This document shows positions 1-11,366 of a DNA stretch of 44,183 bases, piece by piece. This DNA comes from JALZAA01 sp046724655 (lineage in GTDB: Bacteria > Actinomycetota > Acidimicrobiia > IMCC26256 > JACDBD01). Location of the stretch: assembly GCA_046724655.1 (NCBI GenBank), contig JBKOWY010000104.1, positions 1 to 44,183 on the forward strand, written 5' to 3'. A program made the position numbers and the translations under genes. Position 1 is the first letter of the stretch. Each line of letters begins with the position of its first letter. The notes beneath the pieces are model-generated. The model made no database searches. It saw nothing but the letters and a program-made list of their open reading frames with translations, and was not told the origin of the DNA.

Positions 1-1
1 G

Positions 2-352
2 GGCGCCATCGACGTCGCCTTCTATCGCGACGACATCGGCCTGCGCCGGGTGCAGCCATTGGGCCCAACCGAGGTGCCGGTGGACATCACGGATCGGGTG
101 GTCGTGCTGGTCGACGACGTGCTGTTCACCGGTCGGACCGCGCGAGCGGCACTCGAAGCGGTGACCGAGCTCGGCCGCCCGCGCGCCGTCCAACTCGCGG
201 TGCTCGTCGACCGTGGGCACCGTGAGCTGCCGATCCGGGCCGACTTCGTGGGCAAGAACCTTCCGACCAAGGCGGCCGAGGACGTGCGCGTGCGCCTGCG
301 CGGCGTCGACCACGGCGACGAAGGCATCGAGATCTGGGGGCCCGACACATGA
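2..352 (+). CDS. pyrR: PyrR, pyrimidine operon regulator / uracil phosphoribosyltransferase (5' end missing)
   Basis: This is the C-terminal ~116 residues; the frame is open to the left edge, so the start lies outside the window (the family is about 180 aa). The visible part contains the PRPP-binding signature VVLVDDVLFTGRT (about nt 98-136) typical of type I phosphoribosyltransferases, preceded by a YRDD segment and followed by the PyrR-type VLVDRGHRELPIRADFVGKN stretch. PyrR proteins bind pyr mRNA and respond to UMP/UTP, and many also have weak UPRT activity. Its position as first visible gene of a complete pyr operon supports the regulator role. Its stop overlaps the pyrB start (ATGA), so translation is probably coupled. 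Any PyrR-binding leader would lie upstream and cannot be seen. Confidence 0.95.
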   Translation, partial: GAIDVAFYRDDIGLRRVQPLGPTEVPVDITDRVVVLVDDVLFTGRTARAALEAVTELGRPRAVQLAVLVDRGHRELPIRADFVGKNLPTKAAEDVRVRLRGVDHGDEGIEIWGPDT

Positions 353-1281
353 CCGGTCCGCACCTGTTGTCGATCGACGATCTCGGACCCGCCGGCATCG
401 AGGAGCTGCTCGAGGTCTCCGAGTCGTTCGTGGAGGTCACGAAGCGGGACATCCCGAAGGTCCCGGCGCTGCGAGGCAAGACGGTCGTGACCCTCTTCTA
501 CGAGGACTCCACCCGCACCCGGCTGTCGTTCGAGACGGCGGCCAAGCGCCTGTCGGCCGACACGATGTCGTTCACAGTGGGGAGCTCTTCGGTTTGCAAG
601 GGCGAGAGCCTGCTCGACACCGTCCGCACCATCGAGGCGATGGGCGTCGATGCCATGGTGGTCCGCCACCAGAGCGCGGGGGCACCGCATCGGATCGCGA
701 CCTGGGTCGACGCCGCGGTCGTCAATGCCGGCGACGGCCGGCACGAGCACCCGACGCAGGCGCTCCTGGATCTGCTCACCCTGCGTCGCCGCTTGGGGGC
801 CGACGCGCTCTCCGGACTCCGGGTCGCGATCGTCGGCGACGTGCGCCACTCGCGCGTCGCCCGCAGCGGGGTGAAGGCGTTCGCAGCCATCGGCGCTGAC
901 GTCACGGTGGTGGGACCGCACACGCTGTTGCCGGAGTCGCTCGAGGGATGGCCGGCGCGCGCGGCAACCGACCTCGACGATGTGCTGCCCGAGGTCGACG
1001 TCGTCTACCTGCTGCGCATCCAGCGCGAGCGGCTCGGCGCCGCGCTCTTCCCCTCCCTGCGCGAGTACACGACGCGCTACGGCCTCACGGCGGAGCGGGC
1101 GGCGCGCCTCAAACCCGACACCGTCGTCATGCATCCGGGCCCGATGAACCGTGGCGTCGAGATCGCGGCCGAGGTCGCCGATGGCCCGGCGTCGATCATC
1201 ACCGACCAGGTCGCGAATGGGGTCGCCGTGCGCATGGCGGTCTTGTGGTCGCTGCTCGGCTCGGGAGGCCCCGTTGCCTGA
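349..1281 (+). CDS. pyrB: Aspartate carbamoyltransferase catalytic chain
   Basis: Catalyses carbamoyl phosphate + L-aspartate to N-carbamoyl-L-aspartate, the committed step of pyrimidine synthesis, in the cytosol. The 310-residue length is normal. The carbamoyl-phosphate loop STRTR is at residues 54-58, the HPTQ motif at 134-137, and the aspartate-domain LLRIQRER segment lies near residue 220. The ATG start overlaps the pyrR stop by four bases (ATGA). No pyrI regulatory-chain gene is present, and the next gene is pyrC, as in other actinobacteria. In some bacteria PyrB and PyrC form a complex; that is possible here but not shown by the sequence. Confidence 0.98.
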   Translation: MTGPHLLSIDDLGPAGIEELLEVSESFVEVTKRDIPKVPALRGKTVVTLFYEDSTRTRLSFETAAKRLSADTMSFTVGSSSVCKGESLLDTVRTIEAMGVDAMVVRHQSAGAPHRIATWVDAAVVNAGDGRHEHPTQALLDLLTLRRRLGADALSGLRVAIVGDVRHSRVARSGVKAFAAIGADVTVVGPHTLLPESLEGWPARAATDLDDVLPEVDVVYLLRIQRERLGAALFPSLREYTTRYGLTAERAARLKPDTVVMHPGPMNRGVEIAAEVADGPASIITDQVANGVAVRMAVLWSLLGSGGPVA

Positions 1282-2569
1282 TCGTGGCGATCTCGTGATC
1301 CGCGGCGGGCGCGTCGTCGACGCGGCAGGCGAGCGCACCGCCGACGTGCTCGTCCGCGACGGCGTGATCACGGAAGTGGGAGAGCGCCTCGACGGTACGC
1401 GCGTGCTCGACGCCGGAGGCTGCATCGTCGCCCCCGGCCTCGTCGACCTGCACGCGCACCTGCGCGAACCCGGCGACGAGGAAGCCGAGACGATCGCGAC
1501 CGGCGCCCGGGCCGCCGCGCTGGGCGGGTACACCGCGATCGTCGCCATGCCGAACACCCGCCCGCCGCTCGACGACGCCGCGGTCGTTGCTTCCGTGCTC
1601 GGCGCGGGGCGAACGGCTACCTGCGACGTCGTCGCCGCTGGCTGCATCACCAAAGGCCGCGTCGGCGAAGAGCTCGCCCCGATGGGTGAGCTGCACGCGC
1701 TCGGCGTGCGCGTCTTCACGGACGACGGCGCGTGCGTCGCCGACGCCGGTGTGATGCGGCGCGCGCTCGAATACGCCCGTTCCCTTCCTGGGGCTGTCAT
1801 CGCACAGCATGCCGAGGACGCCCCACTCGCCGCCGGCGGCCACATGCACGAGGGCGCGTGGTCGAGCCAGCTCGGGATCCCGGGACGGCCGGCGGCGGCC
1901 GAGTCCGCGATCGTCGCGCGCGACACCATGCTCGCCGAGCTCACCGGCACCTGCGTCCACTTCCTCCACTTGTCGGCGGCAGACGCCGTCGAGCTCGTGC
2001 GCGACGCGAAGCGCCGCGGCGCGCCGGTCACAGCCGAGGTCGCGCCGCACCACTTCACGTTCACCGACGCCGAATGCCGGCACTTCGACCCCGTGTTCAA
2101 GGTGCACCCGCCGCTGCGCACCGACAGCGACATCGCCGCGATCAAGGCCGGGCTCGCCGACGGCACGATCGACGCGATCGCCACCGACCACGCGCCCCAC
2201 GTGCCCGAAGCGAAGGAGCGCACGTTCGAAGAAGCTCCGCCGGGCATGCTCGGCCTCGAAACCGCCCTCGCGCTCACGCTGACCGAGCTGGTGGAGCCGG
2301 GCGTGCTGAGCTTGCGCGACGCACTGGCGCGCCTGTCGTGGCAGCCAGCGGCGATCGCCGACCTCGAGGGTCATGGGGGCCCGATCGAGCCCGGCCGCCC
2401 CGCCAACCTGTGCGTGATCGATCCTGCGGTGCGCTGGGAAGTCGACCCACTCCGCCTGGCGAGCCGCTCGCGCAACACGCCGTACGCGGGACGAAAGCTC
2501 ACCGGTCGCGTGCGTCACACGGTGCTGCGGGGCGAACCCGTGGTCGTCGACGGGACCGCGCAGCGATGA
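1274..2569 (+). CDS. pyrC: Dihydroorotase
   Basis: Cyclises carbamoyl-aspartate to dihydroorotate. The protein is about 431 aa, a class I amidohydrolase. Metal-binding DLHAHLR is at about residues 58-64, the substrate-contact region around AMPNTRP near residue 95, and the final metal-ligand motif ATDHAPH near residue 304. The frame is open further upstream, but the TTG at 1274 is preferred. It follows a GGGAGG Shine-Dalgarno-like run at 1263-1268, overlaps the pyrB stop by eight bases, and gives the expected N-terminus (PDRGDLVIRGG). GTG at 1295 is an alternative that would remove part of the first beta strand. The stop overlaps the carA ATG. Confidence 0.97.
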   Translation: MPDRGDLVIRGGRVVDAAGERTADVLVRDGVITEVGERLDGTRVLDAGGCIVAPGLVDLHAHLREPGDEEAETIATGARAAALGGYTAIVAMPNTRPPLDDAAVVASVLGAGRTATCDVVAAGCITKGRVGEELAPMGELHALGVRVFTDDGACVADAGVMRRALEYARSLPGAVIAQHAEDAPLAAGGHMHEGAWSSQLGIPGRPAAAESAIVARDTMLAELTGTCVHFLHLSAADAVELVRDAKRRGAPVTAEVAPHHFTFTDAECRHFDPVFKVHPPLRTDSDIAAIKAGLADGTIDAIATDHAPHVPEAKERTFEEAPPGMLGLETALALTLTELVEPGVLSLRDALARLSWQPAAIADLEGHGGPIEPGRPANLCVIDPAVRWEVDPLRLASRSRNTPYAGRKLTGRVRHTVLRGEPVVVDGTAQR

Positions 2570-3648
2570 GTACCGACGCCCTGCTCGTGCTGTCCGACGG
2601 CGCCGCCTTCGAGGGCGAGGCCGTCGGTCACCTCCCGGAGGACGGGGTCGCGGCGGGGGAGGTCGTGTTCAATACGGCCCTGTCCGGCTACCAGGAGGTC
2701 CTCACCGACCCGTCGTACGCCGGCCAGATGATCACGTTCACGTACCCACACATCGGCAACTACGGCGTGAACCCCGACGACGTCGAGAGCCGACGGCCGT
2801 TCTGCTCCGGGGTCCTCGTGCGTGACCTGGCCCGCCGGCCGAGCAACTGGCGCGCCACCGAGAGCCTCGACGCGTTCCTGCGCCGGCATCACGTGCCGGG
2901 TATCGCGGGGCTCGACACGCGCCGACTCACGCGCCATCTGCGCGAGTCCGGCGCGCTACCCGGCGCGTTCGGCACCGATGAGACCGCGGTGCGCGCCGCA
3001 GCGTCATCGGCGGCCCCGACGGACGGCATCGACCTCGTCGCCGGCGTCACGACCGATCGTGCGTACACGGTGGGGGAGCCCGACGCTGTCTTTCACGTCG
3101 TGGCGTTCGACTTCGGCATCAAGTCCACGATCCTGCGCAAGCTCACGGCCGCCGGGTGCTTCGTCGAGGTCGTGCCGGCGTCGACGCCCGCCGCCGACGT
3201 GCTCGCCCGGCGCCCCGACGGGGTGTTCCTCTCGAACGGGCCCGGGGACCCGGCTGCCGTCGCCGGCGTCGCCGACACGGTGCGCGGCCTGCTCGGCGAG
3301 GTCCCGGTGTTCGGCATCTGCCTCGGCCACCAGATCCTCGGCCTCGCGCTCGGCGCCCGCACGTTCAAGCTCCGCTTCGGGCATCACGGCGCCAACCATC
3401 CCGTGCGCCACGAGGCCACCGGCAAGGTCGAGATCACGAGCCAGAACCACAACTACGCCGTCGACGTCGACACACTCCGCGGCGCTGCCCTCACCCACGT
3501 CAATCTCAACGACGGCGTCGTCGAGGGTTTCCGCGTGCTCGACGCGCCCGCGTTCGGCGTTCAGTACCACCCGGAGGCCGGCCCCGGTCCACACGATGCC
3601 GCGTACCTCTTCGACGAGTTCACACAGCTCATGGGCCGGACGGGATAG
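2566..3648 (+). CDS. carA: Carbamoyl-phosphate synthase small (glutaminase) chain
   Basis: Hydrolyses glutamine and channels ammonia to CarB. It is 360 aa, a normal length. The N-terminal CPSase_sm_chain domain (about residues 1-130) includes the FNTALSGYQEVLTDPSY signature. The C-terminal class I glutamine amidotransferase domain has the nucleophile in GICLGHQ (Cys about residue 252) and the His/Glu pair in YHPEAGPGPHD (about residue 334). The ATG overlaps the pyrC stop (ATGA). The small gene found between pyrC and carA in mycobacteria is absent. carB starts six bases after the stop, so both subunits are made from one message. Confidence 0.98.
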   Translation: MSTDALLVLSDGAAFEGEAVGHLPEDGVAAGEVVFNTALSGYQEVLTDPSYAGQMITFTYPHIGNYGVNPDDVESRRPFCSGVLVRDLARRPSNWRATESLDAFLRRHHVPGIAGLDTRRLTRHLRESGALPGAFGTDETAVRAAASSAAPTDGIDLVAGVTTDRAYTVGEPDAVFHVVAFDFGIKSTILRKLTAAGCFVEVVPASTPAADVLARRPDGVFLSNGPGDPAAVAGVADTVRGLLGEVPVFGICLGHQILGLALGARTFKLRFGHHGANHPVRHEATGKVEITSQNHNYAVDVDTLRGAALTHVNLNDGVVEGFRVLDAPAFGVQYHPEAGPGPHDAAYLFDEFTQLMGRTG

Positions 3649-3653
3649 AACGC

Positions 3654-6985
<3,332 letters not shown>

Positions 6986-6986
<1 letters not shown>

Positions 6987-7951
6987 TGCCGCGCCGCCGC
7001 CGTGACGCGGTCGGGATCGACGCCCGGGTGCACGTCGGGTCGCTCGAGCTGCCCAATCCGATCGTGGCCGCCTCCGGCACGTTCGGGCACGCGGACGAGC
7101 TGGCGCGCCAGTGCGACCCGTCACACCTCGGCGCCGTGACTGCGAAGTCGCAGGCGCCGTACGAATGGCCGGGGAATCCGGCGCCCCGCCTGCACACGAC
7201 TGCGGCCGGGATGCTGAACGCGGTCGGGCTGCAAGGCCCCGGCGTCGAGCACTGGATCGACCACGACCTGCCCAAGCTCCGGGCGCTGGACGCGCGTGTG
7301 ATCGCGTCGGTCTGGGGCCGGACCACGGAGGAGTTCGGCCGTGCGGCCAAGCTCCTGGCACCGGCGCGTGACGAGCTCGTCGCCGTCGAGGTGAACGTCA
7401 GCTGCCCGAACCTCGAGGACCGCTCGAACATGTTCGCCCACTCGCCCGCCGCGACCGCCGCCGCGACCGCCGCCGTGGTCGATGCAGACCTCGACCTCCC
7501 GGTGCTCCTGAAGCTGTCTCCGAACGTCACGGACATCCGCGAGATCGCCGGCGCCGCTCTCCGATCGGGCGCGACCGGTCTCACGCTCGTGAACACGGTC
7601 CTCGGGCTCGTGATCGACGCCGAACACCGCCGCCCCGCGCTCGGCGCCGGGGGCGGCGGGCTCTCGGGACCGGCGATCAAGCCGATCGCGGTGCGAGCCG
7701 TCTACGACGTCGCGGGCGCCTACCCGGGTGTGCCGATCATCGGCACCGGAGGGGTCATGACCGGTGTCGACGCAGTCGAGATGATGCTCGCCGGCGCCAC
7801 CGCGGTCGGGGTCGGCACCGCGACGTTCCACGACCCGCGGGCGCCGTTGCGCGTGCTCGACGAGCTGCTGGAGTGGTGCGTGACGCATGATGTCCACAGC
7901 GTCTCAGCGCTCACGGGCGCGCTCGAGGACTCGCCAAGGCCCCCGGTATGA
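6986..7951 (+). CDS. pyrD: Dihydroorotate dehydrogenase, class 1B type catalytic subunit
   Basis: Oxidises dihydroorotate to orotate using FMN. The 321-residue protein reads as class 1B. It lacks the N-terminal membrane helix of class 2 enzymes and has PNPIVAASGTFG at the N-terminus. The catalytic base is a cysteine in NVSCPN (Cys140) rather than the class 2 serine. It also has KLSPNVTDI, the FMN-site GGLSGPAIKPIA, and GTGGVMTG. Class 1B enzymes normally work with PyrK, a 2Fe-2S/FAD subunit that passes electrons to NAD; no pyrK lies between carB and pyrD or anywhere in the window. The electron acceptor is therefore unresolved. The start shares one base with the carB stop; the stop overlaps pyrF. 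Confidence 0.95.
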
Positions 7952-8637
7952 CGGAGTTGCGCGATCGACTCGCACTCGCGCTCGACGTCGGAGGACCGGC
8001 GGAGGCCGAGGCGACCGCCCGCCGGCTCGCGCCGTGGTTTGGGATCGCCAAGGTCGGGCTCGAGCTCTACGCGCAGGCCGGCCCCGAGATCTTCGACCGG
8101 CTGCGCGCGCTCGGCCTGTCCATCTTCGCGGACCTCAAGCTCTACGACATCCCGACGACCGTCGAGCGCGCCGCCCGCGTCCTCGGCCGCCGCGGCGTCG
8201 ACTTCTTGAACTTCCCGGCCGCGGGCGGCACCGACATGCTCGAGGCCGGCGTGACAGGGTTGGCGGAAGGGGCTCTCGCGGCCGGGCGCCCGCCGCCGGT
8301 GGCACTGGCCGTCACCGTGCTCACGAGCGAAGCCGACGCGTCGGCCTTCGAGGAACGGCTCGACCGCGCCGTGGCAGCGGGCTGCGGGGGAGTGGTGTGC
8401 TCGGCCCAGGAGATCGAGGTGGTCAAGCGCCGGGCGCCCGCGCTGGCGACGATGGTGCCCGGCATCCGTCTGGCCGGCGAGGCTCACCACGACCAGGCCC
8501 GGGTGGCGAGCCCCGGCGACGCGATCGCGCGCGGCGCCGACTGGCTCGTCATCGGCCGAACGGTGACAGGAGCCCGCGACCCCGAGGCCGCGGCCGAGTC
8601 GGTGACGCGTGACGCGGCCGGCGCGCTTGCGCGGTGA
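7948..8637 (+). CDS. pyrF: Orotidine 5'-phosphate decarboxylase
   Basis: Decarboxylates OMP to UMP, the last step of the operon's pathway. It is 229 aa, the short (type 1, PyrF/Bacillus-like) form rather than the ~275 aa form typical of mycobacteria. Visible motifs are LALALDV at the N-terminus, the catalytic FADLKLYDIP around residues 60-70 (Asp-x-Lys-x-x-Asp), and the phosphate-binding end GADWLVIGRTVTGARDP. The ATG overlaps the pyrD stop (ATGA). It is the last gene of the pyr operon: a promoter for the next gene follows within 50 bases. No clear intrinsic terminator is seen between them. Confidence 0.97.
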   Translation: MTELRDRLALALDVGGPAEAEATARRLAPWFGIAKVGLELYAQAGPEIFDRLRALGLSIFADLKLYDIPTTVERAARVLGRRGVDFLNFPAAGGTDMLEAGVTGLAEGALAAGRPPPVALAVTVLTSEADASAFEERLDRAVAAGCGGVVCSAQEIEVVKRRAPALATMVPGIRLAGEAHHDQARVASPGDAIARGADWLVIGRTVTGARDPEAAAESVTRDAAGALAR

Positions 8638-8683
8638 GCCCGGCCGCGCTACACGCGCCATCTCCGCGCAAGTTTCGTCCCGG

Positions 8684-8711
8684 TTGATTGCGGGAATGCG
8701 CTGCATATACT
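8684..8711 (+). promoter_or_regulatory. Sigma-70-type promoter for mihF block
   Basis: TTGATT at 8684-8689, a 16-bp spacer, then TATACT at 8706-8711. It lies in the 177-bp gap between pyrF and mihF, in a locally AT-richer patch. Transcription would start near 8718, giving a ~97-nt leader before the GTG of mihF. No other good -35/-10 pair is seen in this gap. Confidence 0.65.
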
Positions 8712-8814
8712 GACGCCGTCGTCGGGCTGTGCGGTGCTGCAGGGAGCGGCCGTCCGCGATGGCCTGAACCAACCGAGCTGTTCATCGGCTCGCCGAGTTG
8801 GAGGTCCAAGCACC

Positions 8815-9129
8815 GTGCCTCTCCCGCCTTCGCTTACCCCGGAGCAGCGTCAGGCTGCGCTCGAGAAGGCCGCCGTCGCGCGGCGCCAGCGGGCCGAGGT
8901 CAAGGAGAAGCTGAAGGCGAACTCCCTTTCCCTTGGAGAACTGTTCGAGCAGGGTGATCGGGACGAGACCCTCGCCAAGCTCAAGGTCGTGAGCGTGCTC
9001 GAGTCGCTCCCGGGTGTGGGCAAGGTGCGCGCTCGGCGTCTCATGCAGGAGCTCGACATCAGCGAGAGCCGCCGGCTGCGCGGGCTCGGCCGCAATCAGC
9101 GCGAGGCCTTGCTCAAGCGCTTCGGCTGA
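8815..9129 (+). CDS. mihF: Integration host factor, actinobacterial type (mIHF)
   Basis: A small nucleoid protein, 104 aa, unrelated to HU-type IHF of proteobacteria. It resembles mycobacterial mIHF throughout: LTPEQRQAALEKAAVARRQRAE near the N-terminus, the helix-two-turn-helix core SLPGVGKVRARRLMQEL, and the terminal RRLRGLG...LLKRFG. The chosen GTG at 8815 follows GGAGG at 8800-8804. The frame stays open to 8734, but that extension has no family resemblance. The gene sits between pyrF and gmk exactly as in mycobacteria. It binds and bends DNA and is expected to be highly expressed, which fits the dedicated promoter upstream. Confidence 0.95.
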   Translation: MPLPPSLTPEQRQAALEKAAVARRQRAEVKEKLKANSLSLGELFEQGDRDETLAKLKVVSVLESLPGVGKVRARRLMQELDISESRRLRGLGRNQREALLKRFG

Positions 9130-9143
9130 TCGGCGGGTAAGCC

Positions 9144-9752
9144 CTGGGCGTCCTGCTGGTCCTCGCGGGGCCGTCCGGCGTCGGCAAGGGAACGATCGTC
9201 CGCCGGCTGCTCGAACGCGACCAGCGCCTGTGGTTCTCGGTCTCGGCGACGTCGCGACCCCGCCGGGAGGACGAAGTACACGGCAGGGACTACCTGTTCC
9301 TCGATCGCGACGAGTTCGAGCGCCTGCGTGACGCCGGCGGGTTCCTCGAGTGGTTCGACGTCTACGGAGACCTCAAGGGAACACCTCGGGCACCGGTTGA
9401 AGGGCACTTGCACGCCGGTGACGACGTGCTCCTGGAGGTCGACGTCCAGGGCGCGCTCGCCGTCAAGGACACGTATCCGGACGCAGTCCTCGTGTTCATC
9501 CGTGCGCCCTCACGCGAAGAGCAGCGCCGCCGTCTCGTCGCGCGGGGCCAGGACGACCCCGATGCCATCGAACGCCGCCTGGCCCAGGCCGACGCCGAAG
9601 AGGCCCTGGCCGACCGCTTCGACGCCGTCGTCGTGAACGACGACCCGGACAGGGCCGCCGACGAGGTCGCTGCTATCCTGGGTGGCTACCGGGAGGCCCG
9701 AACGCCCCCGAAGCCCGGTTTCCCACCCCCTGCCGGCCCGCCGGGCCGGTAG
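9144..9752 (+). CDS. gmk: Guanylate kinase, probable non-canonical CTG start
   Basis: Phosphorylates GMP to GDP. The P-loop GPSGVGKGT comes almost at the N-terminus, followed by the GMP-binding FSVSATSRPRR, the YGDLKGTPRAPVE lid region, LLEVDVQGA and a terminal helix; about 202 aa. The start is odd. An in-frame TAA sits at 9138-9140, and the only codons between it and the P-loop are GCC CTG GGC GTC CTG CTG GTC CTC GCG GGG. No ATG, GTG or TTG is available, so CTG at 9144 (or 9153/9156) is the most likely start unless the assembly has an indel. GGCGGG at 9132-9137 could be a weak ribosome site. It lies 14 bases after mihF and upstream of rpoZ. Confidence 0.9.
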   Translation: MGVLLVLAGPSGVGKGTIVRRLLERDQRLWFSVSATSRPRREDEVHGRDYLFLDRDEFERLRDAGGFLEWFDVYGDLKGTPRAPVEGHLHAGDDVLLEVDVQGALAVKDTYPDAVLVFIRAPSREEQRRRLVARGQDDPDAIERRLAQADAEEALADRFDAVVVNDDPDRAADEVAAILGGYREARTPPKPGFPPPAGPPGR

Positions 9753-9773
9753 CCCGGGAGAAAGGCCACGGTC

Positions 9774-10082
9774 ATGCCCGAACGACGCGCTTCGCTGATG
9801 GAGCCCCGTACCGAGAGCCTCCTCGACCGCGTCGACTCGAAGTTCACGCTGGTCACGCTGGCGGCGATGCGCGCCCGCGGGATCAACGACTACTACAACC
9901 AGCTGGGCGAGGGCCTGGGCAAGATCGTGCCGCCGCAGGTCACGTCGGTGTCGCGCAAGCCCCTGTCGATCGCGCTGGAAGAGATCGAAGCGGGCAAGAT
10001 CCACGCCGTCCCGAAGCCGCCCGACGAGACCGAGGCCGAGGGCGAGCCGCTGACCGACGCCGAGGAACCGTCCGAGGCCTAG
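9774..10082 (+). CDS. rpoZ: RNA polymerase omega subunit
   Basis: Small assembly subunit of RNA polymerase, 102 aa. The conserved segment includes LLDRVDSKFTLVTLAAMRAR near residues 16-35, then INDYYNQLGEGL and KPLSIALEEIEAGKI. The C-terminal ~20 residues are acidic and poorly conserved. A good ribosome site GGGAGAAAGG at 9756-9764 precedes the ATG at 9774. The gmk-rpoZ-coaBC order is common in many bacteria, including actinobacteria. Confidence 0.96.
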   Translation: MPERRASLMEPRTESLLDRVDSKFTLVTLAAMRARGINDYYNQLGEGLGKIVPPQVTSVSRKPLSIALEEIEAGKIHAVPKPPDETEAEGEPLTDAEEPSEA

Positions 10083-10102
10083 AGGCTCGCGCGCTCAACT
10101 GC

Positions 10103-11347
10103 ATGGCCGCGCCCAACCCACCCGATCTTCCGAAATCACTCGTCGCGCTGCGCGGCCGCCGCGTCGTGCTCGGAGTCACCGGCGGGATCGCCGCGTACAA
10201 GGCGGTCGAGGTGTGCCGCCGCCTCGTCGACGCCGGCGCGCACGTCGTCCCCGTCCTCACCGACGACGCCCAGCGGTTCGTCGGCGCGCTCACGTTCTCG
10301 GCGCTCGCGTCCGAGCCGGCGCGCACCTCACTGTTCGAGGGTGCGGACCCCATCCCGCACACGAGGCTGGGGCGGCACGCCGACCTGATCGTCATCGCCC
10401 CTGCCACTGCCAAGCTCATCGGCAAGTACACACACGGCATCTCCGACGACCTCCTGACGGCCACGCTGCTCGCAACCCGCGCGCCCGTGCTGCTCGCCCC
10501 GGCGATGCACACCGAGATGTGGGAGCACGCGGCCGTGCAGGACAACCTCCGCGTGCTGCGTGGGCGGGGCGTGCACGTCGTCGACCCCGAGGAAGGCCGG
10601 CTCGCCGGCGGCGACGTCGGTCCCGGGCGTCTCGCCGATCCGGAGCGCATCGTCGCCGCGGCCGCGGCCGTGCTCGCGGCAGCGGGTGATCTGGGCGGTG
10701 TGCGCGCGCTGGTGACGGCGGGCGGCACGAAGGAGCCGATCGACCCGGTGCGGTTCGTCGGGAACCGGTCGTCCGGGAAGATGGGTTACGCGCTCGCCGA
10801 GGAGGCGGCCCGCCGTGGTGCGGCAGTCACGCTCGTGACCACGATTGGTCGTCCCCCACAGACGTCGGGCGTCGAGACGGTTCGGGTGGAGACGGCCGAG
10901 GAGATGGCCACCGCGGTGTTGTCACGGGAAGCCGAGTCTGATCTCGTCGTGATGGCGGCGGCCGTCGCCGACTTCCGCCCCAAGGCGGTGGCCGACGAGA
11001 AGCTGAAGAAGCGGGACGGAGTGCCCGAGCTCGTCCTCGAGCCGACGCCGGACATCCTCGCCGAGCTCGGCGAGCGCAAGCAGCCCGGTCAGGTCGTGGT
11101 CGGGTTCGCAGCGGAGACCGAGCGGGTCCGGGAGCACGCGGCCGAGAAGCTGGCCGCCAAGTGCGTTGACGTGATGGTCGCCAACGACGTCTCGGCGCCG
11201 AACACCGGCTTCGAGGTCGACACGAACCAGGCGATCCTGCTGTACTCATCCGGTTCCTGGGAGGAGACGCCCCTGCTCGACAAGCGCGAGCTGGCGGGGC
11301 TCATCCTCGACCGAGTAGCGGCTCTCCTTGCCGATGGCCGCGCATGA
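10103..11347 (+). CDS. coaBC: Bifunctional phosphopantothenoylcysteine decarboxylase / phosphopantothenate-cysteine ligase
   Basis: Two consecutive steps of coenzyme A synthesis. It is 414 aa. The N-terminal flavoprotein CoaC domain (about 15-190) has VLGVTGGIAAYKA, the catalytic His86 in PHTRLGR, and PAMHTEMW. The conserved region before the linker reads GGDVGPGRL, without the cysteine of the E. coli ACGD motif; as I recall, mycobacterial enzymes also lack it. The C-terminal CoaB domain has VTAGGTKEPIDPVRFVGNRSSGKMG, AAAVADFRP and KLKK. The ATG at 10103 lies 20 bases after rpoZ. The stop precedes the metK start by 19 bases. Confidence 0.97.
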   Translation: MAAPNPPDLPKSLVALRGRRVVLGVTGGIAAYKAVEVCRRLVDAGAHVVPVLTDDAQRFVGALTFSALASEPARTSLFEGADPIPHTRLGRHADLIVIAPATAKLIGKYTHGISDDLLTATLLATRAPVLLAPAMHTEMWEHAAVQDNLRVLRGRGVHVVDPEEGRLAGGDVGPGRLADPERIVAAAAAVLAAAGDLGGVRALVTAGGTKEPIDPVRFVGNRSSGKMGYALAEEAARRGAAVTLVTTIGRPPQTSGVETVRVETAEEMATAVLSREAESDLVVMAAAVADFRPKAVADEKLKKRDGVPELVLEPTPDILAELGERKQPGQVVVGFAAETERVREHAAEKLAAKCVDVMVANDVSAPNTGFEVDTNQAILLYSSGSWEETPLLDKRELAGLILDRVAALLADGRA

Positions 11348-11366
11348 GCAAAAGCGAGACTTGTCG

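Noticed and set aside
22..2277. Long minus-strand open frame (751 codons) opposite pyrR-pyrB-pyrC, and similar long frames on both strands elsewhere
   Set aside because: High-GC codon bias leaves the antisense frames open. The translations are Arg/Ser/Ala-rich with no recognisable motif, and the real genes opposite are unmistakable.
9668..9700. TATCCT -10-like element inside the end of gmk, ahead of rpoZ
   Set aside because: No -35 at 16-18 bp is seen, and rpoZ is close enough to be read with gmk.
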